A stretch of 55,028 nucleotides of DNA from Vallitaleaceae bacterium (GTDB lineage Bacteria > Bacillota > Clostridia > Lachnospirales > Vallitaleaceae): positions 1-55,028 of the forward strand of contig JAOZKH010000001.1 of assembly GCA_029935405.1 (NCBI GenBank), given 5' to 3'. Position numbers and translations under genes: made by a program. Under the pieces are notes generated by a model, which was not told where the DNA came from, did not search any database, and was given only the letters and a program-made list of their open reading frames with translations. This document shows, in pieces, positions 25,462-33,796 of this stretch. The stretch's first letter is position 1. Every line of letters starts with the position of its first letter.

Positions 25462-26266
25462 TATAATAAAATCACACTTTGTTTCCTTTTCTGACCAAAA
25501 AAAACCAATTAACATTATTGATAATAAGGATCCAAGTATTTTAAAAAGCACAGGAAAGTCAATGATTAAAGAACACGAAGCTGGTTCGGAGTCAAGTGTA
25601 GAAGGGTTAAGTCTTAATGACTTGAATTTAAATCCATCTCTTGACTCTTTTCGCAATGAAGAACAACAACAACTTGTTGAAAAGCAGAAAACAATAGCTA
25701 AAAAAAATGGCTACGATGAAGGGTTTAAAATAGGCAAGGATGAAGGCTACAACGAAGGACATAATGAAGGTTATAACGAAGGCATAAAAAAGGCAGAAAC
25801 TGAAATTAGCATTCAATTGTCAAAACTTGATGATGATAGCCAGATTAGGGTTAAAGAACTTAAAGAACAATTAATAAATGAATATAGTGATTACAAAGCT
25901 ACGCTTGAACCTAAAATGTTAACTATTATTGAGGATTTGGTTATGAAACTTATTGGTGAACAGTCGATTAGCAAAGGTGTAATTGTGCATTTGATTAAAT
26001 GCGGTCTTGATGAATTAGAAATCCATGGGGACTTAGTTATCAAAGTATCACAAGAAGATCTTGATTATGTAATCGAAAGAAAAGCAGAACTTACAGAAGA
26101 GCTTAGTGAAAAAATCACAGTAGAAATTCTCAAAGATCAGCAACTTAGTAAAAATGAATGTGTTATTGAAACAGAGATGGGAACTATTGAAAGTAGTCTT
26201 GGAGTACAACTTTCTGGACTTTTAAGAGAACTTAGATTAATTAAAGAAAGTTTAATAGATGGTTAA
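25454..26266 (+). CDS. fliH: Flagellar export ATPase regulator FliH
   Basis: Peripheral-stalk protein that binds the ATPase FliI and docks it to the export gate. It has a disordered N-terminus, then a glycine-every-fourth-residue helix (Gly 86, 90, 94, 98, 102, 106, 110), the GxxxG repeat typical of FliH. The C-terminal E2-like domain ends in ECVIETEMGTIESSLGVQL. Start taken as TTG 25454 (270 aa) because GGAGGTGA ends 8 nt before it; GTG 25433 (277 aa) has no ribosome site. Its stop codon (26264-26266) lies inside the palindrome at 26260-26298. Confidence 0.87.
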   Translation: MSDIIKSHFVSFSDQKKPINIIDNKDPSILKSTGKSMIKEHEAGSESSVEGLSLNDLNLNPSLDSFRNEEQQQLVEKQKTIAKKNGYDEGFKIGKDEGYNEGHNEGYNEGIKKAETEISIQLSKLDDDSQIRVKELKEQLINEYSDYKATLEPKMLTIIEDLVMKLIGEQSISKGVIVHLIKCGLDELEIHGDLVIKVSQEDLDYVIERKAELTEELSEKITVEILKDQQLSKNECVIETEMGTIESSLGVQLSGLLRELRLIKESLIDG

Positions 26267-26298
26267 AGTGTCAAAACTTAGTTTTGACACTTTAACCA
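26260..26298. repeat. Palindromic element, copy 3 (fliH/fliI junction)
   Basis: A perfect 19-bp inverted repeat, TGGTTAAAGTGTCAAAACT (26260-26278) and its complement (26280-26298), with one base at the centre. Compared with copies 1 and 2, G is A in the left arm and C is T in the right arm, so pairing is kept. No T run follows. It supplies the fliH stop codon. Confidence 0.85.
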
Positions 26299-26320
26299 CA
26301 GCTGAATAGAAGGTGGTTAT

Positions 26321-27643
26321 ATGATACTTGATTATTCTATTGATTTAAGTAAGTATGACAAAATGGTTGATAAATCATATATCAAACATATGGGCAGAGT
26401 AGCCAAAATTGTTGGTCTTACTATTGAATCTATTGGTCCTCACGTAACAGTTGGTGAGGCTTGTTTAATTTCATCAGCAGATAAAACAAAACATGTATTG
26501 GCTGAAGTGGTTGGGTTTAAAGACAACCGTATTTTGTTGATGCCGTTAGATGATATGGGAGGAATTGGACCTGGAAGCCATGTTGAATCAATAGGGCATC
26601 AGCTTCAGGTATCTGTTAGTGATAAGTTATTAGGTAGAGTGTTAGATGGGTTAGGAAAACCGATTGATGAGCTAGGTCCGTTATATACAACTGAATTATA
26701 TAATATTGAAAATGAGGCGCCTGATCCACTTAAACGAAATAGAATTGAAAAAATATTACCTATGGGAGTTAAAGCTATAGATGGAATATTAACAGTAGGT
26801 CAAGGTCAGAGAATAGGAATATTTGCAGGTAGTGGAGTTGGAAAATCAACACTTCTTGGTATGATAGCAAAAAACACAAGGGCAGATATTAATGTTATCG
26901 CTTTAATAGGTGAACGTGGACGTGAGGTTAGGGAATTTCTTGAAAGAGATTTAGGGGAAGAAGGACTTAAACGTTCAGTAGTTGTGGTGTCAACTTCGGA
27001 TAAACCAGCAATGGTAAGACAAAAGGCTGCAAAAACAGCAACAGCAATTGCAGAGTATTTTAGAGATAAAGGGAAAAATGTATTGTTAATGATGGATTCT
27101 TTGACTCGTTTTTCAATGGCTCAAAGAGAAATTGGATTAGCAATTGGTGAACCACCTGTAAGTAGGGGGTATACACCGTCTGTGTTTGCAGTTATGCCTA
27201 AACTTCTTGAAAGGGCAGGAAACTCTGACAAAGGTTCGATTACAGCCTTGTACGCCGTATTAGTTGATGGTGATGATATGAATGAACCGATAACAGATGC
27301 TGCAAGAGGAATTTTAGATGGTCATATTGTTTTATCGAGAAAGCTTGCCAATAAAAACAATTATCCCGCAATTGATATTTTGCAAAGTGTGTCAAGGGTT
27401 ATGAATGAAGTGGTAACAAAAGATCACAAAAACAATGCTAATTATTTACGATCGATTGTTGCTACATATAGGGACTCTGAAGATTTGATAAATATTGGAG
27501 CATATTCTAAAGGTAGTAATGAAGAAATTGATGAAGCTATCGCTAAAATGAAAGATGTTAATACATTTCTAACTCAAGAGGTTGATGAAGTGTTTGATAT
27601 GAATGAAGTTGAAAATAGCTTGTCTAGAATTCGTGGAGTATAG
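26321..27643 (+). CDS. fliI: Flagellum-specific ATPase FliI
   Basis: Hexameric ATPase energising flagellar type III export, homologous to F1 beta. Walker A AGSGVGKSTLLGMIA (about residue 168), ALIGERGREVREFLERDLG, Walker B NVLLMMDSLTRFSMAQREI, GEPPVSRGYTPSVFA and YPAIDILQSVSRVM. 440 residues. ATG with AAGGTGG upstream. Separated from fliH only by the palindrome. Confidence 0.97.
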   Translation: MILDYSIDLSKYDKMVDKSYIKHMGRVAKIVGLTIESIGPHVTVGEACLISSADKTKHVLAEVVGFKDNRILLMPLDDMGGIGPGSHVESIGHQLQVSVSDKLLGRVLDGLGKPIDELGPLYTTELYNIENEAPDPLKRNRIEKILPMGVKAIDGILTVGQGQRIGIFAGSGVGKSTLLGMIAKNTRADINVIALIGERGREVREFLERDLGEEGLKRSVVVVSTSDKPAMVRQKAAKTATAIAEYFRDKGKNVLLMMDSLTRFSMAQREIGLAIGEPPVSRGYTPSVFAVMPKLLERAGNSDKGSITALYAVLVDGDDMNEPITDAARGILDGHIVLSRKLANKNNYPAIDILQSVSRVMNEVVTKDHKNNANYLRSIVATYRDSEDLINIGAYSKGSNEEIDEAIAKMKDVNTFLTQEVDEVFDMNEVENSLSRIRGV

Positions 27644-27645
27644 TT

Positions 27646-28092
27646 ATGGCGAAATTCATATATAATTTTGAACAGATACTTAATATTAAGAGAAAACTAG
27701 AAAAACAAGAGCAAATGAAATTAGCTAAGGCTACAAAAAAGTTAAGTGCATCAATGCAGCGGTTAGAAGTTACAAAATATCAATATAAGGATTCGTTAAA
27801 AGATTTCCAGGAAATACTAAGCTCTGGTCGGATTGAACAGGTAAAGATTAAAACTTCAAATGAAAATATTGCTTATTATCATAATCAGGCACAAGAACAA
27901 AAAAAAATAGTAACGCATAATGAAAAACTTGTTAATGAGGCCAAGGAAAAACTTAAAGAAGCCCTTAGAGAACGTAAAACTTATGAAATACTAAAAGATC
28001 AGGCGTATGAAGAGTATATTAAAGAAGAACAAGCTAAGGAAGCTAAACAAATTGATGAAATTGTCAGTTTTAAATATAAAGATGAAAGGTAG
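27646..28092 (+). CDS. fliJ: Flagellar export chaperone FliJ
   Basis: Central-stalk coiled-coil protein of the export ATPase. Starts MAKFIYNFEQILNIKRKLE, the typical FliJ opening, and is almost wholly a two-helix coiled coil rich in K/E/Q/L. 148 residues, normal. Lies 2 nt after fliI. Confidence 0.93.
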   Translation: MAKFIYNFEQILNIKRKLEKQEQMKLAKATKKLSASMQRLEVTKYQYKDSLKDFQEILSSGRIEQVKIKTSNENIAYYHNQAQEQKKIVTHNEKLVNEAKEKLKEALRERKTYEILKDQAYEEYIKEEQAKEAKQIDEIVSFKYKDER

Positions 28093-28104
28093 TGGCAAAT
28101 TCTA

Positions 28105-28854
28105 ATGGCAGAAGAAAACGAAGATAAGAAAAAGGACAAAGATAAGAAAAAAGGCGGAATTGTTCGCATAATTATAATTTTCCTGATAATACTAGTTGTA
28201 CTAATAGGAGGTTTTATAGCATTGCTAAAGCTTGATGTGGCCGGTCTTGGTACAAAGATAATTGGACCTTCAATTAAAGACATTCCTGGGGCTAGTTTGA
28301 TATTGCCTGAAATGCCAGAGGAAGAAATTATTGAAGGAGAAGAGTCAAATACATATGAAACATTAGACCAGGCAGTAGAAATTTTGAAAGTTACTGAAAA
28401 TTTACTAAAGGAAAAGGAAGAAGAAGCCGAAAAACTTAATGAGCAAATTGTAAAACTGCAATTGGAGATTGAGAGACTTAAAGAGTTTGAAACAAGTTAT
28501 CTTCAGTTTGAAACGGATAAAGCAAATTTTGATCAAATGATTGTAGTTGGTACAGACTCAAATGCTTTTTCTAAGTGGTACGAAACCATGAATCCTGATA
28601 ATGCAGCAAAAATCTACGCAGATGTTATTGGACAACAATCATTAGCGGAAGAATTAAAAGATCAGATTGATACTTTTTCAGAAATGAAACCTGATGAAGC
28701 TGCTGCAATTTTATCGGAAACGGCTGTTACTAGATTAGAGATGGTGGCAACTATTATTAAGCACCTAGAAGCTGGAGATGCTGCAAAAATACTTGGTGCT
28801 ATGGATTCGAAATTAGCGTCGCGTATAACAGTTTATTTACATCCAGAAGAATAA
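28105..28854 (+). CDS. YlxF/MotE-like flagellar-operon protein with MgtE N-like domain
   Basis: Equivalent by position to B. subtilis ylxF. It has a Lys/Asp/Glu-rich N-terminus (residues 1-16), a single membrane segment (about 20-42, IIIIFLIILVVLIGGFIALL), then a Glu/Leu coiled coil (about 95-130). The C-terminal helical domain resembles the MgtE intracellular N domain (YETMNPDNAAKIYADVIG, EMKPDEAAAILSETAV, GDAAKILGAMDSKLASRITV). Such proteins are thought to help stator or export assembly; the exact role is not established. 249 residues. Confidence 0.85.
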   Translation: MAEENEDKKKDKDKKKGGIVRIIIIFLIILVVLIGGFIALLKLDVAGLGTKIIGPSIKDIPGASLILPEMPEEEIIEGEESNTYETLDQAVEILKVTENLLKEKEEEAEKLNEQIVKLQLEIERLKEFETSYLQFETDKANFDQMIVVGTDSNAFSKWYETMNPDNAAKIYADVIGQQSLAEELKDQIDTFSEMKPDEAAAILSETAVTRLEMVATIIKHLEAGDAAKILGAMDSKLASRITVYLHPEE

Positions 28855-28865
28855 GGAGGTAGACA

Positions 28866-30218
28866 ATGGGAAATGTTGCTATGAATTTAGTGGCAACGAT
28901 GATGCAAAAAAACTTTAGCAATAATAGCTACTTAAGCCCTAGTCACGGGGCGAAAACAAACAGTTTTACTCAAGTTCTTGATAATGTTAAAAAAAGTCCG
29001 TATGAGACTTTAAAACATTATGAACCTAAGGATTTTAATAACAGAAATAATATTAAGTCTAAAAGAGATATTAGAGAAGTTACGAAACGTCCAGAGAAAG
29101 CTGTTAAGAATCAATTTAAAGAGAACCTTGAACAATTGAATGAGATTAGAAAGAACAAAGTGAAAACGACGGATAATACAGCTAATGAAGCAATTGATGA
29201 AACCAAGATGGTTGACAATAAAATTGTGGATGAATTAGCTAATACGTTAAACATGACAACAGATGAGATTATAAATCTTCTAAATGAATTAGGATTAACA
29301 GTAATGGATCTGTTTGATACAGATAACTTAAAAATGTTTATTACTGAATCTATGGATCTTAACAATCCGTTAGAACTATTAACAACAGAAGATGGTATGT
29401 CAAAGTTGTCAGAGTCGATGGAAGCCTTAGACAAAATCTTAAGAGCAAATCCTGAGATGATTAATGAATTAGCACAATTATCTAGTAAGAGTCAAGGAGA
29501 TGTTCAATCTTCTAAGCAAAATGAATTCCTTGAAATACTAAATAATCTTCAAGATTCTACAGGTGGCAATCAAACCGGTTCAGGAACTTCCGGACAAGGT
29601 GCATCGGCAGAAACTGAAATGGGCCAATCAGCTCAAGTAAGACCTGCCGCTAACTCAGGGAATATAACAACAGGTTTTGAAGGTATTCTAAATCAAGTCG
29701 TTACACAAAAAACAGAAACAATTATTATGAATGGTCAAGTTCAAACTATTCAAACAGAAGTGACTGCTAAAGATATTTTTGATCAAATCGTTACAGGAAT
29801 GAAAGTTAAAGTCACAGAATCAAAGTCAAATGTATTACTACAACTAAATCCGCAACATTTAGGAAAAATTGGAGTGAATCTAATGAATGACAATGGTGTG
29901 GTAACAGGACATTTTGTTGCTGAATCAGAAGCTGTTAAAGAAGTAATTGAAGCAAATCTTTCGTCCCTTAAAAATCAACTACAAAACCAAGGTATTGATG
30001 TTTCTGAGATTAAAGTTACTGTAGGAAACGCATCAGAGTTTTTGGCAGGAGAGCAGGATAGAGGAAAATCTTCAATGAATCAAAACAAAAGTAAAAGAAA
30101 CAAAAGACATGTAGTGGGTAATATTAGTCGAAAATTTGCCGATAAAGTTAGTGAAGAAATATTAGAAGAAGAAAATTCGATTATTCACGAAAACAGTTCA
30201 ATTGAACTACATGCATAA
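28866..30218 (+). CDS. fliK: Flagellar hook-length control protein FliK
   Basis: Secreted molecular ruler that sets hook length and switches export specificity. Long, low-complexity N-terminal part rich in N/K/T/S/Q (about 1-270). The conserved C-terminal FliK domain has LQLNPQHLGKIGVNLMNDNG and KNQLQNQGIDVSEIKVTVG (about 320-395), then a basic and acidic tail. 450 residues. AAGGAGG before the ATG. The domain is clear; the N-terminus is diverse, as usual. Confidence 0.92.
   Translation: MGNVAMNLVATMMQKNFSNNSYLSPSHGAKTNSFTQVLDNVKKSPYETLKHYEPKDFNNRNNIKSKRDIREVTKRPEKAVKNQFKENLEQLNEIRKNKVKTTDNTANEAIDETKMVDNKIVDELANTLNMTTDEIINLLNELGLTVMDLFDTDNLKMFITESMDLNNPLELLTTEDGMSKLSESMEALDKILRANPEMINELAQLSSKSQGDVQSSKQNEFLEILNNLQDSTGGNQTGSGTSGQGASAETEMGQSAQVRPAANSGNITTGFEGILNQVVTQKTETIIMNGQVQTIQTEVTAKDIFDQIVTGMKVKVTESKSNVLLQLNPQHLGKIGVNLMNDNGVVTGHFVAESEAVKEVIEANLSSLKNQLQNQGIDVSEIKVTVGNASEFLAGEQDRGKSSMNQNKSKRNKRHVVGNISRKFADKVSEEILEEENSIIHENSSIELHA
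30119..30145 (+). promoter_or_regulatory. Candidate sigma-D (sigma-28) promoter inside the fliK 3' end
   Basis: TAAT (30119-30122), 15 nt, GCCGATAA (30138-30145), against the B. subtilis consensus TAAA-N15-GCCGATAT. It lies about 95 bp before flgD and within coding sequence, so it may be chance. Confidence 0.3.
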
Positions 30219-30236
30219 ACAAAGTGGAGGTGTAAA

Positions 30237-30812
30237 ATGTCAACAGTTGATACAGTACATAGTTTATTAGATCAATACGGCGTTAAAGAAACACAAGCGT
30301 CTACCAGTGGAAACGACATGGGTAAAGATGCATTTCTTAATTTACTAGTAACACAACTTCAATATCAAGATCCGTTAGAACCAACTAACGACAAAGAATT
30401 CTTAGCACAAATGGCTCAATTTTCAGCTTTAGAACAAATGCAAAACTTAAATTCTAGTTTTACAATGTCTCAGGCAAGTGGATTGATTGATAAGTATATT
30501 AAAGGAACCGCTCATAACAAAACGTCAGGAGAGATAACTGAAATAGTAGGAATTGTAGATGCTGTTAATATGAAAGATGGAACTCCTTATCTTCTTGTAG
30601 ATGATAAAGAAATCGCCTTATCAGATGTTGAAACAGTTATCAGTGATTTTGGTAGTGAAACGGTTGCAATGATTGAAGCCTTAACCAAAATGGAAGATAA
30701 AATCGGGGCAATTGAAGAATTGTTAGCAACTTTAATTGGTGTACCGGGAGAAGAAACTAGCGATGAAGCGACCAGTGATGAAGCAACGGATGGTGAAATA
30801 ATTACAGAATAA
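30237..30812 (+). CDS. flgD: Flagellar hook-capping/scaffold protein FlgD
   Basis: Scaffold needed for hook polymerisation. The N-terminal signature KDAFLNLLVTQLQYQDPLEP, then NDKEFLAQMAQFSALEQM, is diagnostic. A beta-type C-terminal region follows (GTAHNKTSGEITEIVGIVDA). The final residues contain a short acidic repeat (two TSDEA units). 191 residues. GGAGGTG before the ATG. Confidence 0.94.
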   Translation: MSTVDTVHSLLDQYGVKETQASTSGNDMGKDAFLNLLVTQLQYQDPLEPTNDKEFLAQMAQFSALEQMQNLNSSFTMSQASGLIDKYIKGTAHNKTSGEITEIVGIVDAVNMKDGTPYLLVDDKEIALSDVETVISDFGSETVAMIEALTKMEDKIGAIEELLATLIGVPGEETSDEATSDEATDGEIITE

Positions 30813-30854
30813 GTAACTAAAACATAGTAGCGAAAAGCAGTAGGAGATGATGTT

Positions 30855-31244
30855 ATGATTATTAATAGTCAAATAGCTCAATCTATACAACAAATCGGAA
30901 ATGTGACGAAATCCCCTACAAAATCTAATCAAATCATTAAACCAGGGAATAGTTTTCAGAGTGTTTTAAACAAAGAATTGGAGCAATCACAGGAACTGAA
31001 ATTCTCTAAACATGCAAATGATAGATTGGTTTCTAGAGATATTACACTTGATACAAAACAGATTGAAAGATTGCAAAAAGGTGTTAATAACGCGAGAGAC
31101 AAGGGAATTAAAGAATCACTTATGGTAATGGACAACATATCATTGATTGTGAATGTTGAAAATTCAACCGTAGTTACTGCGTTAGACAGTAATGAGTCAA
31201 GGGAACATGTTTTTACAAATATCGATGGAGCAGTTTTATTATAG
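30855..31244 (+). CDS. Flagellar operon protein, TIGR02530-type
   Basis: Small protein found in Firmicutes flagellar operons between flgD and flgE. Core block: FSKHANDRLVSRDITLDTKQ, then IERLQKGVNNARDKGIKESL and a C-terminal block ending NIDGAVLL. 129 residues with a disordered N-terminus of about 40. AGGAGATG precedes the ATG. Molecular function unknown; it is related to the small operon proteins that assist hook assembly. Confidence 0.85.
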   Translation: MIINSQIAQSIQQIGNVTKSPTKSNQIIKPGNSFQSVLNKELEQSQELKFSKHANDRLVSRDITLDTKQIERLQKGVNNARDKGIKESLMVMDNISLIVNVENSTVVTALDSNESREHVFTNIDGAVLL

Positions 31245-31332
31245 CTGGACCTCATGCAGGAAGCTATTTATCCATGACTGACTGATTGGATAAAATAAAA
31301 CTTACGACAATTACATAAGGAGGTCACACATT

Positions 31333-32637
31333 ATGATGCGTTCTATGTACTCTGGTGTTTCAGGTTTAAGAATTCACCAGAAAAAAATGGATGTAATAGG
31401 TAATAATATTGCAAATGTTAATACCGTAGGATTTAAATCAAGTCGTGTAACATTTAGTGAAGTGTTTTCTCAAACAATTAAAGGCGCTTCAGGTTCTAAT
31501 GAAAATACAGGTGGTACTAATCCTATGCAGATAGGTTTAGGTGCAGGAATTGCATCAATTGATATTGATATGGGTGAAGGTGCAGCACAAAGAACAGATA
31601 ATCCTCTTGACCTTAAGATTGAAGGAGATGGATTTTTCGTTGTATCAGATGTTACAGGAAATAAATTCACAAGAGCAGGAGCTTTTAGAATAGATGAAGC
31701 AGGTAACCTTGTAACCCCAGGTGGAATGAATGTTATGGGATGGTACCCAGATGCAAATACAGGTGCGATTGCTAAAACAGCTGTTACTAAACTTCAAATA
31801 TTAAGCCCTGATAACTTATATTCTGAACCAACGAATACAACAAATGTTACAATGAGTGGAAATATTAATAAAAACGATGCACAATTAGCACCTGCAAATG
31901 GAGGAGTTCCTTATCAGGTTAATATTTATGATTCGTTAGGTTATCCTTATTCAGTTGAAATGACAATTGAAGATTCAGGAGTAGCTAACACATATAACGT
32001 AGTTCTATTAGCTGACTCTGTTACAGATGAAAGTGGTAATACAATTAATAATGCAGGAATTGGTGCAGGAACTGTACAGATAACTTTTGACCCTGCTACA
32101 GGTAAAGTGACTAGTGTTCCTTCAACATTTGCTATAACTGGACTTAATACAGGTTTTTCAACATTTCCTGCTTCAGGTGTAGAAGTGGATTTTAGTTCGG
32201 TAACTTTATTTTCAGGAAATACAACTGTTGAGTCATCTGCGGGAGACCATGAAGGACTTGGCGCTGGAACTAAAGCGGGAGCTATTTCAGGATATGAAAT
32301 TAGTGTGGATGGACAGATTCTTGGAAGATATACTAATGGTGAGACTAAGTTATTAGGTCAACTAGTTATTGCAACATTCCAAAATCCTGCAGGCCTTCAA
32401 AAAATTGGAAGTAATCTTTTTGAGTCAACTAATAACTCAGGAGATTTTGACGGAATTGGTCAAGATGTTACTGCAAGTGGAGGTAGCTTTAACTCTGGTG
32501 TGCTTGAAATGTCTAATGTAGACTTATCTAAAGAGTTTACAGAGATGATTACAACACAAAGAGGTTTCCAAGCTAATTCAAGAATTATCACATCTTCTGA
32601 CGAGATGTTACAAGAACTTGTAAACCTTAAGAGATAG
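31333..32637 (+). CDS. flgE: Flagellar hook protein FlgE
   Basis: Main subunit of the hook, the universal joint. N-terminal MRSMYSGVSGLRIHQKKMDV, then GNNIANVNTVGFKSSRVTF, and C-terminal VDLSKEFTEMITTQRGFQAN, the D0 helices, are diagnostic. The body is beta-rich and repeats T/N/G/S. 434 residues. AAGGAGG ribosome site. A small 8-bp hairpin (31267-31294) lies in the 88-bp gap before it. Confidence 0.96.
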   Translation: MMRSMYSGVSGLRIHQKKMDVIGNNIANVNTVGFKSSRVTFSEVFSQTIKGASGSNENTGGTNPMQIGLGAGIASIDIDMGEGAAQRTDNPLDLKIEGDGFFVVSDVTGNKFTRAGAFRIDEAGNLVTPGGMNVMGWYPDANTGAIAKTAVTKLQILSPDNLYSEPTNTTNVTMSGNINKNDAQLAPANGGVPYQVNIYDSLGYPYSVEMTIEDSGVANTYNVVLLADSVTDESGNTINNAGIGAGTVQITFDPATGKVTSVPSTFAITGLNTGFSTFPASGVEVDFSSVTLFSGNTTVESSAGDHEGLGAGTKAGAISGYEISVDGQILGRYTNGETKLLGQLVIATFQNPAGLQKIGSNLFESTNNSGDFDGIGQDVTASGGSFNSGVLEMSNVDLSKEFTEMITTQRGFQANSRIITSSDEMLQELVNLKR

Positions 32638-32649
32638 TGATAAAATAAG

Positions 32650-32705
32650 ATAGGTTATCAGAGATTTAAGAAAAATGTTACAATCTTAAATAACTGATAA
32701 CCTAT
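32650..32705 (+). other. Two-tier perfect hairpin between flgE and flbD
   Basis: ATAGGTTATCAG (32650-32661) pairs with CTGATAACCTAT (32694-32705). After a 2-by-2 internal loop, ATTTAAGA (32664-32671) pairs with TCTTAAAT (32684-32691), closing a 12-nt loop. No T tract follows, so a terminator is unlikely; RNA processing or mRNA protection fits better. Confidence 0.75.
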
Positions 32706-32738
32706 AAGTGTAACTATAAGTGTAATTATAAGTGACAC
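32703..32738 (+). repeat. Three 12-bp tandem repeats upstream of flbD
   Basis: TATAAGTGTAAC, TATAAGTGTAAT, TATAAGTGACAC in direct succession (32703, 32715, 32727). The array starts inside the right arm of the preceding hairpin and ends 20 bp before the flbD ATG. Confidence 0.8.
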
Positions 32739-32758
32739 TATATGAATGAAGGAGCAAC

Positions 32759-32959
32759 ATGATATACATAACTAAACTTAATCATGATAAAGTTCTTTTG
32801 AATAACGATTTAATAGAACGTATTGAAGAAACACCTAATACTGTCATTACTCTTACTACTGGCAAAAAAATGGTAGTTATTGAGTCAATGAGAGAGATTT
32901 ACACAAAAGTAATGGAGGCTAAGCAGATAGCAAGGCAGACAGGCTACATTACAGACTAA
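32759..32959 (+). CDS. flbD: Flagellar FlbD family protein (SwrD-like)
   Basis: Small protein (66 aa) of the FlbD family, homologue of B. subtilis SwrD (formerly YlzI), reported to raise flagellar motor power. Opens MIYITKLNHDKVLLNNDLIE and has the conserved ITLTTGKKMVVIESM. GGAG lies 8 nt before the ATG. It sits immediately before the stator genes motA and motB, in line with a stator-related role. Confidence 0.93.
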   Translation: MIYITKLNHDKVLLNNDLIERIEETPNTVITLTTGKKMVVIESMREIYTKVMEAKQIARQTGYITD

Positions 32960-32981
32960 AAACTTACGTGAGGTGGAAATT

Positions 32982-33794
32982 GTGGATTTAGCTACTATTA
33001 TAGGTTTAGCCCTAGGAATATTCTTCTTTTTAATGTCGATTATATTGGATAAAGGAATTGCAGGTGTCCTAGCCTTTTGGAACGCTCCTTCAATGATGGT
33101 TACTATTGGTGGTGCAGTTGCGTCTACGTTGATTAGTTTCCCATTGCCGAATTTTATTACGGGAATGAAAGCTGCAAGTATAGCTTTTAAAGTTGTTAAT
33201 ATGAACGAAGGAGAAGTTATTAAAAGCATTATTAATTTGTCAAATGTTGCTCGTAAAGAGGGATTGTTAGCACTTGAAGAAGCGGCGGAAGGAATTGAAG
33301 ATGTGTTTCTTAAAAAAGGTATATTGCTTATAGTAGATGGAACAGATCCTGAGTTAGTTAGAGAGATATTAGAAACAGAGATTAGCTTTGTAGAGTCAAG
33401 ACATAAAAGTGTTAAAGCAGTATGGGAGAAACTTGGTGAATTAGCACCTGCATGGGGAATGATTGGAACATTAATCGGTCTTATTAATATGTTAGGTAGT
33501 TTAGATGATCCAGCGGCAATTGGTCCTGCAATGGCAGTTGCATTACTTACAACAATGTATGGTTCTATGATGGCGAATATTGTATGTATTCCTTTTGCAA
33601 ACAAGTTGGCTATTCGTAGTTCAGAAGAATTATTAGTTAAAGAAGTTGTGATAGAAGGATTATTATCTATTCAAGCAGGTGAAAATCCACGAGTTATAGA
33701 AGAGAAGCTTAAAGCATTCTTATCACCAACATTAAGAGCTTCCTTATCGGATGCTTCAGAAGGTGAAGGAGAAGGAGAAGGCGCAGGTGAATAA
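32982..33794 (+). CDS. motA: Flagellar stator protein MotA
   Basis: Membrane stator subunit with four transmembrane segments, conducting ions with MotB. Opens MDLATIIGLALGIFFFLMSI; shows SFPLPNFITGMKAA, the cytoplasmic charge loop and the C-terminal segments WGMIGTLIGLINMLGSLDDP and AVALLTTMYGSMMANIVCIP. A Gly/Glu tail ends the protein (GEGEGEGAGE). GTG 32982 is preferred (270 aa), with AGGTGG 5 nt before it; GTG 32973 overlaps that site. In B. subtilis motAB is elsewhere, but in many Clostridia it is inserted here. Confidence 0.95.
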   Translation: MDLATIIGLALGIFFFLMSIILDKGIAGVLAFWNAPSMMVTIGGAVASTLISFPLPNFITGMKAASIAFKVVNMNEGEVIKSIINLSNVARKEGLLALEEAAEGIEDVFLKKGILLIVDGTDPELVREILETEISFVESRHKSVKAVWEKLGELAPAWGMIGTLIGLINMLGSLDDPAAIGPAMAVALLTTMYGSMMANIVCIPFANKLAIRSSEELLVKEVVIEGLLSIQAGENPRVIEEKLKAFLSPTLRASLSDASEGEGEGEGAGE

Positions 33795-33796
33795 TT

